In this document: positions 14,401-25,522 of the stretch, piece by piece
Position numbering within the stretch: position 1 is the first letter of the stretch
Layout: the number at the start of each line of letters is the position of its first letter
NCBI GenBank assembly: GCA_013433145.1
Contig: CM024185.1
Coordinates: 6,489,001-6,553,000 of the forward strand
DNA: 64,000 bases
Direction of reading: 5' to 3'
Origin: Ascaris suum
Lineage: Eukaryota > Nematoda > Chromadorea > Rhabditida > Ascarididae
Notes under the pieces: generated by a model
What the model was told of the DNA's origin: nothing
What the model saw: the letters and a program-made list of their open reading frames with translations, nothing else
Database searches by the model: none
Position numbers and translations under genes: made by a program

Positions 14401-17400
14401 TAGAATTCGTGCTTCCCAAGTATCTTTCATTCACTTTTCTATACTTAGCACGAAATAAAGCGCCTGATTGATAGTTTACCTTATTTCATACATGCCATCT
14501 TGAACACGCTGCGAAATGCATAAAAACACACATCAAGCAAGAATAAGAAATCCGACGATTAAAACACCTTAATTCTAACCTCAACTCTAATTCCACGACA
14601 AAAAAAAATTAGCTTAAGCAACCCATTACTTCAAATGCGAAGAATGTGTGTACAAATAAAACCATACCCGTGGACTAATCATCGAAGGCAAGTTGCCATG
14701 AGATGATGACAGACGTCTTGACTTAGCCAAAGGCGAAGTGGGCATCTTCGACGGAATCGCGAATCTAGCTGGTACGATTCTTTCGTTTCGTTGTGTGAAC
14801 TCCACCTTCTGTATTCTGCAATCATCATATCGCGTCATATCATTTCTAAAACAAGTAAGCAAAATTTTTCCATATATTAGCTGATTATGCTTCAACGCCT
14901 CAAAATGCTGCACCTGAACATATCAGAATCAATCAAAGAGCAGAGTGAATTTGTGGAAGAGAATACAACGAAACAGAAACGATCAGATCTACACAATATT
15001 CAACTTCTTATGTTAAACGAGCAAGTTCTCTATTTTTGGCTCAAAACTCTTGTCTTTTCATGCCTTCTCCGACAAAAACTATACTATTTTCCAAATCTTT
15101 TCTGCTGGATTCGAATGCATTTATGTTCTTTTCCCATCCTTCAAATATGAATCACATCATACTCCATTAAAATAAAAGTGAAAAAACAACTTCAAATGAA
15201 GAATTAACCTCATCGCAGCAGCCGCATCAAAATTGTTCCTGTCAGCCGAATTACTGCCGAAACTGTACCGTTCATTAAAAGAAGCCGCACGACGTACCAA
15301 AACTGGTGTAGATGCCAACTTTTCCACTGGGATATCCGAGAACCTAGAAAGAATTTACCCGGAAAAATGTGAATTTGGTAAACAATAACGTTTGTTTCAT
15401 ATTTGTCCACGAAAAAGAGTACCGGAAAATGCGCTATTCTGGCAACTTCGTTTTAAAAATTTTTCGACCTACTTAAATGTCGCGTAAGTATGCAGGTGTT
15501 ATTTTCGAATAAAACGAATATATTTCATACAAGTAGAGCAACATTTACGTTTAAATACAACTTGCAATGGAAAAGAACTCCAGGCAAAAAAATCCTTTCT
15601 CCTTCAAAAATGGTCGCACTGAACACAGTCGAAGGATATATACGCAAAAAGGAATGACAGACGTACTTCTAGGGATTCAAAGTTGTCAAAAAATTTACCT
15701 ATATCTTTTATTGCTTTTGTGCTAACGGAACACAAAAACGACAATGTTTTTAAAAAACCGTTTCACTACTGCCTATGAATTACTTAATCCAATTACCTAA
15801 AAAAGATCCAGAAAAAAAAATGTACATACAAAGTGCAATCGGCTGCAAAAAATGGAGCACATAGTGTAAGTTCCTCTCTCAACAAACGAACCTGTATAGT
15901 TCGCTCTCTTTGAAAGGTTCAGTGACATCCGACTCACCACGAACAGCGCAAAACAATCTGTGTGCCATAAATTTACTTAACAAGAGTGCGCAATTCTTCC
16001 TGAAAAAAAAATTTACCAAATCGCTTCAAAAATATGACAGCGTCATCTTTAACGTGCACATAAACGATTTCACTGAATTTAACAGAAACATTGATTTTTA
16101 CGACCTTTTCTATGCGGAGAGCTTTACATTTTCCTTATAAACCAGAAAATAATATATTCGTATAAAAAGTGATTATAGCAGAAAGGAAAATTTTATGGCA
16201 AAAAATGGCAAAATGGAACGCCGAATTCTTGCTAAATGCGACGAATTGGTCAAAATTGATGCCAAATTGCTATCTACTTAAGTTCAATTTGCATGCTGCC
16301 ATTGTCGGCACCATCGACGTGTTTAACATCTACTCACGATGCATGGCCTCCGGCCTGTTGGATAAACTTCAAAACTTCATTCAGTGCCAATATTTTAAGA
16401 AAAAATTCATCGATCTATCGTACCAAACCCGACGAAGAAAGCTCATTGAAACAGGCAGAAAAATACAAGGAATAAACAAAATAATTAAGCCCTCATTTCG
16501 CCCTTGTCTCGCTACTGCTTCCTAATTAAAAAAAATAAATCCTTTCGAACACATCTTCCTGCCCGCTTAATTTCCTTTATTGCTTACCTTCAACACCCAT
16601 CTGCTTATTACTTATGAAAGAACACGGAAAAATAAAGAGGACAAACCTAGTGATCTCCTTGTTTTCGGAGATGAACTTAGGAAGTTCATTCATAAGGAAG
16701 TCGACCGCCTCTCTACCTGTAAAACAGTCGTCATACGTACGCAACTGACGCCGATGTCGCTTTAGTTGCATTCCGCTTCGAAATCTTCTCATTATACCAT
16801 TCCACTGAAATTTCATTAAATCATTTCACTTAACATTCAGGTAGTGAGTAATCGCATCGAAAAGGCTTCCTGCAAACACCGCTAGTATATGTATTCATAC
16901 AACGGGGAATCTTCCACATTCCTACCCTACCGGGAAGGTCACCGCAAATCCTGGGATTTACAGACCGAACGCAGTGGCCCATGTCTACATAAGTGCAGCG
17001 AAGGAGAATAAGAATGGAAAATTTAGCAGCAGCGTACAAAGCTCAAAATTTTTTGAAATGAAAAAAGACTAGCTAGAAGCGTACGATTTGTGGTTGATGC
17101 ACACTGTGGCTAGAAATCATTTCTTGCAGATTCGCCCAAAATGGGAAAAGTGTGCCCACGCGTTATACATGCGGAAAGGGGGATATCGTGTTCGGTTTCA
17201 AGGCAAAAGAGCCACGAAATTGTGCATACGAAAGATGTAGCGTGTATCGGAGACTTAAACTCGGTAGCTCTCAGAGGACGGAGAAACCATCGCACCTTAT
17301 AAATCTCATGAGCAAGGATGAAGCTGTACGAGCTCAAGGATTCTGATCCTCGAAGGATTCGAGATTGCGCCGGATAAGCTCGGGAAATCCCCTTCGGAAA

Positions 17401-17878
17401 GTCTCCGAAATTTCGAAACAGAAGGGACTGAATCTGAAATCCAAACGACAGCTTTTGATCCCCTTTTAGGCTTCATTGGTGAAAAATTTAAGTCCCCAGG
17501 GTTTTTTCCTAAATGCTTTTCCTTCATAGACAAAACTCGTCAAGCTTTCTTAACAAGCATGACTCATAAAAGCAAAAGCATCTTCGATCTTCTTTTAAAA
17601 AGCAAATATTTTCAATCAAAACTCTTTGGGAGATCCGTAGCGCATGTCCAGCTATGACCGATGACCATATTACCCAATGAGAATTTTACCGCTCTGATTT
17701 TTAAGCATAAATGAAACGATTAAAGAATTATAAGGCCAACCAGCCGTGTTGCCTTGAAACGACCCTCAAAAACCGATTCGCTTTTATTGTCGGTCACATG
17801 CTTTTCCTCATTCGTTTTGCCATTACCATCTACAGGAAGGCCACTACGAAATGCCCTCAGACGAACTCGGCCGGCCAT
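2404..17878 (-). CDS. let-99: LET-99/DEPDC1-family protein (DEP domain plus GAP-like domain)
   Basis: Exons read on the minus strand, phases consistent between neighbours: 17741-17878, 16647-16804, 15938-15999, 15579-15618, 15209-15343, 14668-14845, 13625-13903, 12911-12932, 12543-12600, 10533-10660, 9478-9723, 9215-9416, 9028-9078, 8299-8452, 7398-7521, probably 7206-7228, then 3801-3971, 2950-3150, 2404-2520. About 828 aa. The start MAGRVRLRAF follows an acceptor by 7 nt. DEP domain about residues 47-130 (WNGIMRRFRSGM, DDCFTGREAVDFL). A RhoGAP-like region follows (TLDEVYRNV, YLAHWPFDRKF), and the C-terminal tail has EYDEQRERGIE and TYPQIYEKRFP, all diagnostic of DEPDC1 proteins. Known role of C. 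elegans LET-99: a cortical regulator of G-protein-dependent spindle positioning. Odd: about 80 Ser/Arg-rich residues split the GAP-like fold. Exons between 7398 and 3971 are uncertain. Confidence 0.9.
4755..5170. repeat. Short foldback element inside a LET-99-like intron
   Basis: Arms about 4755-4856 and 5083-5170 are inverted copies at roughly 80 percent identity. Shared blocks include AGACGTATGTGGG, CCACCAG and ATTGGTGTAATTTAA. A G12 run (4818-4829) interrupts the left arm. The spacer is about 225 nt with no meaningful ORF. It resembles the 961-1890 element in design but not in sequence, so it is probably a second MITE-like family. Confidence 0.75.
6359..6545 (-). CDS. Candidate extra Ser-rich exon of the LET-99-like gene
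   Basis: A 187-nt minus-strand open segment, phase 0 at entry (acceptor GTGAAG) and one base left at exit (donor GCAG/GTTTCT). It encodes a Leu/Ser/Thr/Pro-rich linker (EYESVLARLPGLYRSPELL, VYSISSSSLLKTPRLGLSP). It lies in the intron between 7206 and 3971 and would extend the variable loop inside the GAP-like region. It needs a further partner exon to restore phase 0 before 3971, and that exon was not found. It could be alternative or spurious. Confidence 0.35.
12801..12819. repeat. G19 homopolymer
   Basis: The longest of at least a dozen G or C runs of nine or more in this AT-rich window (see findings). It lies in an intron of the LET-99-like gene. Confidence 0.95.
15579..16804 (-). other. 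DEP domain encoded across three exons
   Basis: Exon 16647-16804 gives the first half (RRFRSGMQLKRHRRQ, CFTGREAVDFLMNELPKFI). Exon 15938-15999 (62 nt) gives the conserved helix RKNCALLLSKFMAHRLFCA after an excellent T-rich CAG acceptor. The 40-nt exon 15579-15618 closes the domain with FLKEKGFFCLEF. Junction phases are 2/1, 1/2 and 2/1, so the frame is kept throughout. The line-up with vertebrate DEPDC1 (ending near an LFRF-like motif) fixes these small exons, which length-based ORF finding would miss. Confidence 0.88.
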
Positions 17879-17900
17879 CGAGGCGCTGAAATTAATACAT
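17879..17900 (-). promoter_or_regulatory. Probable spliced-leader trans-splice acceptor of the LET-99-like gene
   Basis: On the minus strand a stretch ending AATTTCAG lies 7 nt before the ATG at 17878, with no upstream coding exon required. Nematode mRNAs commonly receive a spliced leader a few nucleotides before the start codon, so this is best read as an outron acceptor. An ordinary 5'-UTR intron cannot be excluded. Confidence 0.6.
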
Positions 17901-20244
17901 CAAATAACCATAAGAACCGAGCTCCGATCTCATTTCAGCAAGCATATGCGACATAAGAAATAGATTTTGAAGATCGCCTAACAACGATGCTATATCCATT
18001 AAACCTTCAGCCATATGCGTACACATGCGTACGCATAACATTGCACTAATATGCTTTTGTAACTGTTGATTCATCCATACCAAACCTTTGCTTCTATAAA
18101 CTGATAACGCTCTACAACATAGTTATAAAATGCGAAAGGGTCAAAAAACGAAACAAGCAATAAGAGTCTCAACTAATGTGGGCAAGAATGAAGGAATATG
18201 CAAATTTTTGGCAAAAAAAACCTTGTTTTTGAAAAATTTACAAGAGTCGGATGAAAAAGGACAGGAAGAAGGTATACTGATCCACAAAGATGAAATAATG
18301 CCTCGTATTGAAAACACCTAAACTACGAATAGGCTAGGCAGCATTCACCTGTAGATGGTATGTAACATCTCAAGTGACGATCGATAACCATGTGGACAGG
18401 TAATACACACCAAAGCCGAATAAATAAATGTGACGTATGCAGCCCACCTTTTTTACAAAGAAATACATAACCAGAGGATGTCCACGAGCGCATTTTGACC
18501 ACTCACCTTTGCTATCAGTTATCACTAATTGAAGAAGAGTGCAAAGATCGATACCACCTTCCACAGTTCTTTCAGTTACATTAATAAATACAAATATTAT
18601 ATTACTATCTTCTCTAAAAATAGTATTTTTGTTAATTCTGCAAAGCACATCACGCCATCATCACGTATCGTATCTTCTGCGTGATCGAAGCTCCGATCGG
18701 AAAGTTAACTATGGGACCTTTATGGTAGAACTGATTTTGATACTGCTTGTCACTTCCAGGATGGTTTAAAGGCACTTAAAACTGATAATAAAGCATGTAA
18801 TCTAACTCTATTTCATAAGCATGCATACATTGCCCAAAGATAAAATTTTTATTTGTAATTTGCATAGCCGGTCGGTTTTATGGAAGAATGATGTTGCATT
18901 AGCAGGCGTTGCGCCATTGTTTCTGAAATATTTGTGCAACCCGTCGTATTTTGCTATATGCAAATATTTCAAGAACGAAGAGACAAGTGAATTGCAAATA
19001 ATTTAAACAGTAAAACCAAAGGAAAGTCATTCAAGAGATTTGCATTGCAAGCTTACTACTCTATACTATCTATATCGTCTGCATTATATTTTTATAAACA
19101 AATCAGTTTGCAAATTTTTGCAAACGAAATAGAAAAATACTCAAAACTCCGCCGTATTTGTAAACCATACCACTACCAACATCATATTTCAATTAACGCA
19201 CAATACAAGTGAAACTGTTCGTAATAAATAAATTGAAGCAATACACCCTCAATGAATTCATGGAGGCAAAGAACACTGCAACTGGCAAGCATAAACTAGC
19301 ACAGTGCCACTTTCTAGGTGGACTCAAATTATCTGGAGGTGGAAAATAACGACGCCGCACCTGCTTGACCAGACCTAATGATTTACATAGAGTGCGTGAA
19401 GCCCCACCTCCCGTTTCCTTGAAATCCACGCTCACAAAAACAGTCTCAACGCTCTACCGACGACGCGAAAACGTTTATTTGCACGTAGAAAAAATGAACG
19501 CACGCGGGTTTTCAAATTTGAATTTTTGCGCGCCGAATAATTTTCCCGACTTTAGCAACTAAATATTTTACTCTGAAATACGTACTACCCCACTAAAACA
19601 AACTACCATAGAAATTACTCTAACTATATATGAGGAGTGGCTGGGAGTTGCCGAAAGTGGCTAAGATTTAAACCAAGCAGTACGCAGGTAACCCAGCCCA
19701 ATATACCTCCTGGTAATTTCGGATTCATTCCCACGAATTTTGATAGATACTTAGCGTGCAAATTAACAGTTCTTTTAAACTTTGATCAAAAATCGACGAC
19801 TCAGTCGACTTATGGAATTTGCATATTGTGGGATTTCAATAATAAAGATCACACATGATGAACGCATCACCTTCCTTCCCATTCTCCAAAAATCTCTTAA
19901 TGCACTATTTTCGGCCTATTTATTGCTCAAGGATATTTTATAATATAGGTGAATCGAAAAATGAGCAACGAACCTTTGGTGTCAATGATATGTCGGGTAA
20001 TCTTGTTTAATTTTGCCAGCAAAAAACGCTAAAAATTTGCGTTTCCAAATGATTTTTCTCAGAAAGCACCCAAACTTTCAAATTTTCACGGTTCTTTCTC
20101 GATTGCTGTTCGTCCTCACAAATAACCTGAAATTTACAGCTAACGAGTAAGGGGGAAGGGTGAGGGGGAGGTGGAACGGGGGGGGGCTGAGGGGGATATC
20201 ATCACCCACTCTTGAAATGAAGTCTCAATCCAGATCTTCATTTA

Positions 20245-20595
20245 ATGGCTTTTCAAGAATTATTTTTGCTTTCTGTGAATTTTTACAATAACATTAGAAC
20301 AATTTATAATGGGTGCCATCTATGCGCTAGTTTCAACATAAAGAGCTATTTCAAGATGGGTTTATATATGCTTCGTTTAGTGCCGTATCCGGTTGAGAGC
20401 GTCACTAAAAGGAATGTTTTGCCGGCAGAATTTCTAAACCCGGTTGATCGCACCGGAAAATACCTCTCAGAGTTGAATTCGTTTCTGATTTTCATATATT
20501 ATCGATTGGTGTTCAAAACATATGCTAGTGTTTTCAATGAATTCCATCGCGAAATGGCTTATGCAATGAATCTTTCGCTATTCATTAGCCGCTAA
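20245..20595 (+). CDS. Unassigned single-exon ORF, 116 aa
   Basis: A complete ATG-to-TAA ORF with fairly balanced codon use in AT-rich surroundings. The central part reads LRLVPYPVESVTKRNVLPAE and the remainder is rich in aromatic residues (Tyr, Phe). No signal peptide, domain or family was recognised. A long pyrimidine-rich region follows. It could be a small gene, an exon or a chance ORF; its length and the hydrophilic central segment are the only support. Confidence 0.25.
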   Translation: MAFQELFLLSVNFYNNIRTIYNGCHLCASFNIKSYFKMGLYMLRLVPYPVESVTKRNVLPAEFLNPVDRTGKYLSELNSFLIFIYYRLVFKTYASVFNEFHREMAYAMNLSLFISR

Positions 20596-23500
20596 CTTGA
20601 ATCATTTCACCTGAGATTTAATTCATCAAATACCTGAGCACCTCTTATTTCGACCTCGTTTTTTATTTCCGTTCACTTTTTTCTCTCGTGATTTTTTTCT
20701 TTTCTGTTTTTTTTCGCTGTTTTCTTATTCGTTTTTTTTTTCTCTGCACACGTCTATTACATGTGTTGTTTCTGCATACGCTTTCTGCTTGATTTATGTT
20801 TGTTAATATGGTGGTTGTTCTATGCTTTTTTTTGCTGCATATATATATTTCAATGTTTATCGCAAATTATCCACTTATAGTTTTCCTGTAGCCTCATATA
20901 CCTTCTCAGTATATCGCCTTTTGTTTTTTGTTATTCTCTATTTCTATTTCTTTTTGCTTCTTGTATTTTCTTCCAAATTCTCTCAACTTTTTTCTTTCTT
21001 TTTTTTTTCTTCTCTATTCTGTTTCAAAACGCATATTAATCCTTCATTTCTCCAATTTTTAACGTTCTTTTTGCTATTTATTTTCTTTAACTAAACGCTT
21101 TCATTATCATTACTACTACTAAGTTTCATCATTGATTAGTCGATTGGTATAAAAATTAGATCAATAGAGAAAGGACATACGGCCCACCCAAATAGCACAT
21201 ATTTCCGCTCATTTTGATCCTTAAAAAAATCAAAACGATACGAAAGGCAGCGCTTATTCTCTAAAGAGGCGGTAACACTCGTCGAACGAGGGTGCAAAGG
21301 CGTGTCTCCACAATATCCCATCGGATATTAGCAGCCACCCTTGAAGATCAATACGCATCCGGGTAGTGAAGCTAATTCAGTGAGTGAATGCGAATGTCTT
21401 CACAACAACCCTGCTCGAAGGACGTACAACACCACAATGAACACATTCATCGGGTACTAGTTGTTTATTAATCGTTTTTTTTATTGCACGCAATTCATAT
21501 AAAACTTTAAGAGTCTATGGCAATATACCCTCATATTTCCCTAATATTTGGTATTTATAAACTCCCATTTTGGGTAATTTACAATTTTCTGAAATCTTCT
21601 TTATTTTATACACTACTCTTACGTTTTTGAGTATTCGGAGATATAAGGCAGTTAACTTTCTCTGTCAACCTCCACGAAGCACCATTGCTGTTTCTATGTT
21701 GTCGTATTTCAATATGGTCGTTGAGCGCATAGCTCTTAAGCCTAGGAAACCATAGCGACTGCCGATTCTTTCTACGCAACAATCAAATTCCGATCGAATC
21801 TGATATTGCATCTTCGGAGGCTAAGTGAGGGGAAAGAGCATAATTGCAGGCCACTATATTATTGTATTTGTTATCCTCCACTATGAAAAAACAACTTCAT
21901 TAGTGCAGCACTTGTTCCATTATTTTGGATGCCAGTGTTTCTTTAGCATTTCAGAATCTTCTCATCACTTAATAAGTCTTTGCTTGTATTTTCTTTTAGT
22001 GAACTTATTATTGCCCTCTTTTATTTCTTCTATTATCCCAACAGAAAGAAGTGCTACGGAATAGATCATCGACAATTTTAGCATTCTAATTAGAAAATAT
22101 TTTCCGATGGAGCTCTTTTCCACACGATTGCGACATCGACGCACTCACTAGGTCAATCTTCCTCAGCAATTTATTCACCTATGAAACTGCTCATTTTTCC
22201 ATCTCATTTATCAGCGTTTCCTTCATCTCTGCTATGAGTTTCAATATTCCATAATTTCCCACCTGATAATTATTCAACATTAGGAATTATAAGCCAACAT
22301 TACACCTCCACCCTCTCCATCTGTAAGACGAAACTAAACCATTCCACGAAATTCATGCTATCCACACCACAGATGACCCGTCATGAAATTTTGGATGACC
22401 AAGAAATGCTTCATCGGTTGGAGTGACCTCTATTCCTCTCCTTCCAGCATCAGCATCTACTATAATGTACTGCAAGCATAGCCACTCCTAGAGGTCAACC
22501 ATTTTGATATTTCTTGATCAATTGTGGCACTTTAACTTCAAATATGATCTACCTGCATATCAAACACGGATGTATGGTTTTTGAATCTGAACATCAATGG
22601 ATTTTTACTCGTATACCATGCAGTACACCTTCAGATATACTCATCATACCTCAGTGTCAATTTGTATCAGAGAAGGTACTTGACCTCAAGGTGATTTTTT
22701 GAATAAACCGTATTAGTACCATAAAAATTCCATATTATTCATATAATCAAATCGGAGAGCGATTTATTATCGGAGCAGAAAACCGGATAGAATCGATTAA
22801 ATGAACAAAGGTTCTTGAATGAACAACTTCAAATATTAGTATCGATTTAGCAAACTGATCAGAAGTATGAAAGCCAATTAATTGCCTTTCTTATTCCTTG
22901 TAATTAAGTGTCACTTTGCTTTCTACTGACTTCCTCCCTCTCTCCTCTTCCTCTCGCAAAGACACTCTTAGCAGGAGCTGTTTCGATATATCTTTTTTCT
23001 TTGACATTAATAAAAGAAGAGGTATGACCTAATCACAGGTGGTTTTGTACCTTCCCGATATTGCCCCATAGTACCACATGGTCCTAACAAATGTTTCAAA
23101 ATTGTCGAGAGATAGCGAACCTAATAATTTTGCCGAGGTAAAAATAAGAAGGCGAGAGATGATGAAACCTCGTCAAAATTATATTAACAAAGGCGAATAA
23201 ATGAGAGAAATTATAGGCGATCACGTTATTCGTCCAATTGGGTATCAAAACATCAGCAACATTGTACCACAATATGTCGATTCAAATGCCGCTTGTTTAT
23301 ATCCTCAAAATGTGTTGTATTTCTCATCAAATTGTACAAGATTGCTTTTAAAACGTTGAGAAAAATTGTTAATTTCACAACGATAAATTCGAAAGTAATT
23401 AATATTAATTAAAAAAATAATTTAATGAAATAAAACTCTTTTCCAATTTTTTCCCCATAAGTGTGTAAATATTTTCCTTTTTTTTGGGTGTTTAACTTCC

Positions 23501-24279
23501 GATTTTTTTTTTTCAGTTCCAAGAAATTTTCCAAGGAATTAACTAGAATGAGAAATGAGAACTAAAAAAATGAAGAAAAAACATACGTAGGAAATTTGCA
23601 ATGAAACAATAATACGCACGCATTAAATCGATTCGGAAAGCAATGAATAGATAAAGAAATTGTTGAAAATATATAAGATATGAATCAAAAAATTCTTTTG
23701 ATGAGATATAACGATCATTGATGCATATTTGCGACTATAAGCTGGAAGTAGGCGGATGTTAACTTGTTCACCTATTCAGCTTTAGTTCAAACATTGTTGA
23801 ACCGTTTTCAGAGGTAACGACTTCCAGAGGGTAGACTCTTCTCGTGGAAAATTCCCACTAAATGATTCTAAACCTGTTATAAAGCTTGAAGAGGTGACGA
23901 AGTTTTGAAGCCTACTACTAAAAAGTGAGAAATATTATTCACACGGAAGTACGTGAAAGCAAACAGACCTTCGAGTGACATTTCACGCAACTGAAATTGG
24001 ATAGCTGACATTTTTTATAACCAGCTCTTGTTGAAATTTTTTGTATTTCTTCCATTCTCGCATAATCCATCCCGTATTTCCAAGGAGAGGAGGTTTATGC
24101 TTTCTACTCCATATTTCAAAAGCACATTCAACGATAGATATCAGTAGATGCTCTATAGGCCTCTTTTATATATTAAAATGTCTCGGGAATTGAAGTGATG
24201 GAGGAGGGGGGGGGGGAGAGGAAGCCGCTTTCACGAGAAATCCATCAATTGCAAATAATGTGTTGATGAATATTTGACG

Positions 24280-24500
24280 ATCCCGCCAATTGCTTTTAAT
24301 TTGGGAGCCGCCGAATTCCCGGGAGACCGAATTTCATTGGAGTACACCAATGTTTGGGAAAGTTGAATTTTTATAACAGCGCGAAATCCGGCGGTTATCA
24401 GTGTCGGAGGGATCCGAATGAATTTGGAATATCCATCAATCTTCGGCGCCTATCGAGCATATCTCTCCGATATTCGGCGCATAAATATATGTATCTCTAT
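24280..24500. promoter_or_regulatory. GC-richer block just upstream of the PCP4-like exon
   Basis: A 220-bp block of clearly higher GC than its surroundings, rich in CCG, GGCG and TCGG words, with a repeated TTCGGCGC element (near 24442 and 24474) and TATAAATATA-like sequence after it. It has no open frame. Its position 50-270 nt before the first recognised exon suggests a promoter or intronic enhancer. This is inference only. Confidence 0.3.
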
Positions 24501-24552
24501 ACGCGTACATAAATGTGTCTAAAATATGCATCTTACCTTATCTACTTAACAG

Positions 24553-25522
24553 GATGGAGAAGAACGAGATATCGACCCCAAAGATCCAGCAGCAAATGAA
24601 GCGGCTAAGAAGATACAACACGCCTACAGGTATGCAGCCTAATGAAATTAACCTTAATCTGTAAGAGTAATATAGTCATTGCTTAGGGTAACAGTTTATA
24701 AAATTTCTACTAAATATCGCTTAGCATGTAAATGGGCACCGGAAAAATAGAGTGCAAAACAAAACAAGGTAATCCATCGTTAATTAACTATTAGAGATTA
24801 AACGCCGTTCATTCTTATTAAGCTAATCTATTTACATTTTGATGAATTAATTAAAAATTATTGGAGTTATTTGGGGATTAATATTGCCGTATTTTTATTC
24901 TCATAAAAATTGCATGAAACAATCTGAAATAGAAACACTCAATAAAACACATAGAAAGCAGCAAAATTGTGATCTAATTTAGAGAATAACCAATTAAAAC
25001 ATAGATACGAAGACGGAATCGAAGATGGAAAAAAATTCTAATCGAAGAAAAATTTTATTAAGGTCGATGCTTTTTATAATTTAGAATTTACTGCTCTCGT
25101 ATAATTCAAAAGGATATTTGATGCATTTTTATGGTTTGTGAAGGACGAGATAGCGGGAGAGGGAGAGGATTGGAAAAAATTTAGAGGCAATGCGAGCCGC
25201 TAGAGCAATCCAAATTGAGCAGCAAAAATTTCACTTCCGGAAATTTCCGTTTTGCCTAAAACTTTTTCCTTCAGGAAATTTCTGTCCTGCCTAAAGAAAA
25301 TCCTTGGATCTCCACATCTCATCTTCCCTTCATTAATGACCAGCTCTTCACCACCACAAATCCGACATTTCCGACAATATCAGATTGTCATCTCGGTTCC
25401 ATGTTTTAGAGATATAACCTGAGAGGTTATAAATAATTCAATGTTAACGATGAAGGTTTCATTTCAGAAAGCATCATGAGCACCTATTAGAGGAGCAGCA
25501 CAAAAGTGATGGTACGGCATGA
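24553..25522 (+). CDS. PCP4-like small IQ-motif protein, 3' two exons
   Basis: Exon 24553-24629 (acceptor TTAACAG, donor CAG/GTATGC) joins exon 25468-25522 (acceptor ATTTCAG), ending in TGA. The joined frame is 43 codons. An acidic stretch EERDIDPKDPAANEAAK is followed by the calmodulin-binding IQ core KKIQHAYRKHHEHLL and a short tail. The arrangement of an acidic Asp-Ile-Asp segment directly before a C-terminal IQ motif matches Purkinje cell protein 4 and its relatives, which tune calmodulin calcium exchange. The upstream exon carrying the start codon was not located. A competing frame of the first exon also starts with ATG but lacks any recognisable motif. Confidence 0.7.

Larger units (their letters stand above)
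17886..24552. other. Largely noncoding interval between divergent genes
   Basis: This interval separates the minus-strand LET-99-like start from the plus-strand PCP4-like exons. Apart from the ORF at 20245-20595 no supported gene was seen. It contains T-rich tracts around 20640-21090, G runs near 20178 and 24206, and a GC-richer block at about 24280-24500. Upstream exons or the promoter of the PCP4-like gene probably lie somewhere here. Confidence 0.4.

Noticed and set aside
16290..16420. Frame with LNEVLKFIQQAG, considered as the second half of the DEP domain
   Set aside because: No acceptor gives the one-base entry that the upstream exon requires. Exon 15938-15999 fits phase and family sequence much better.
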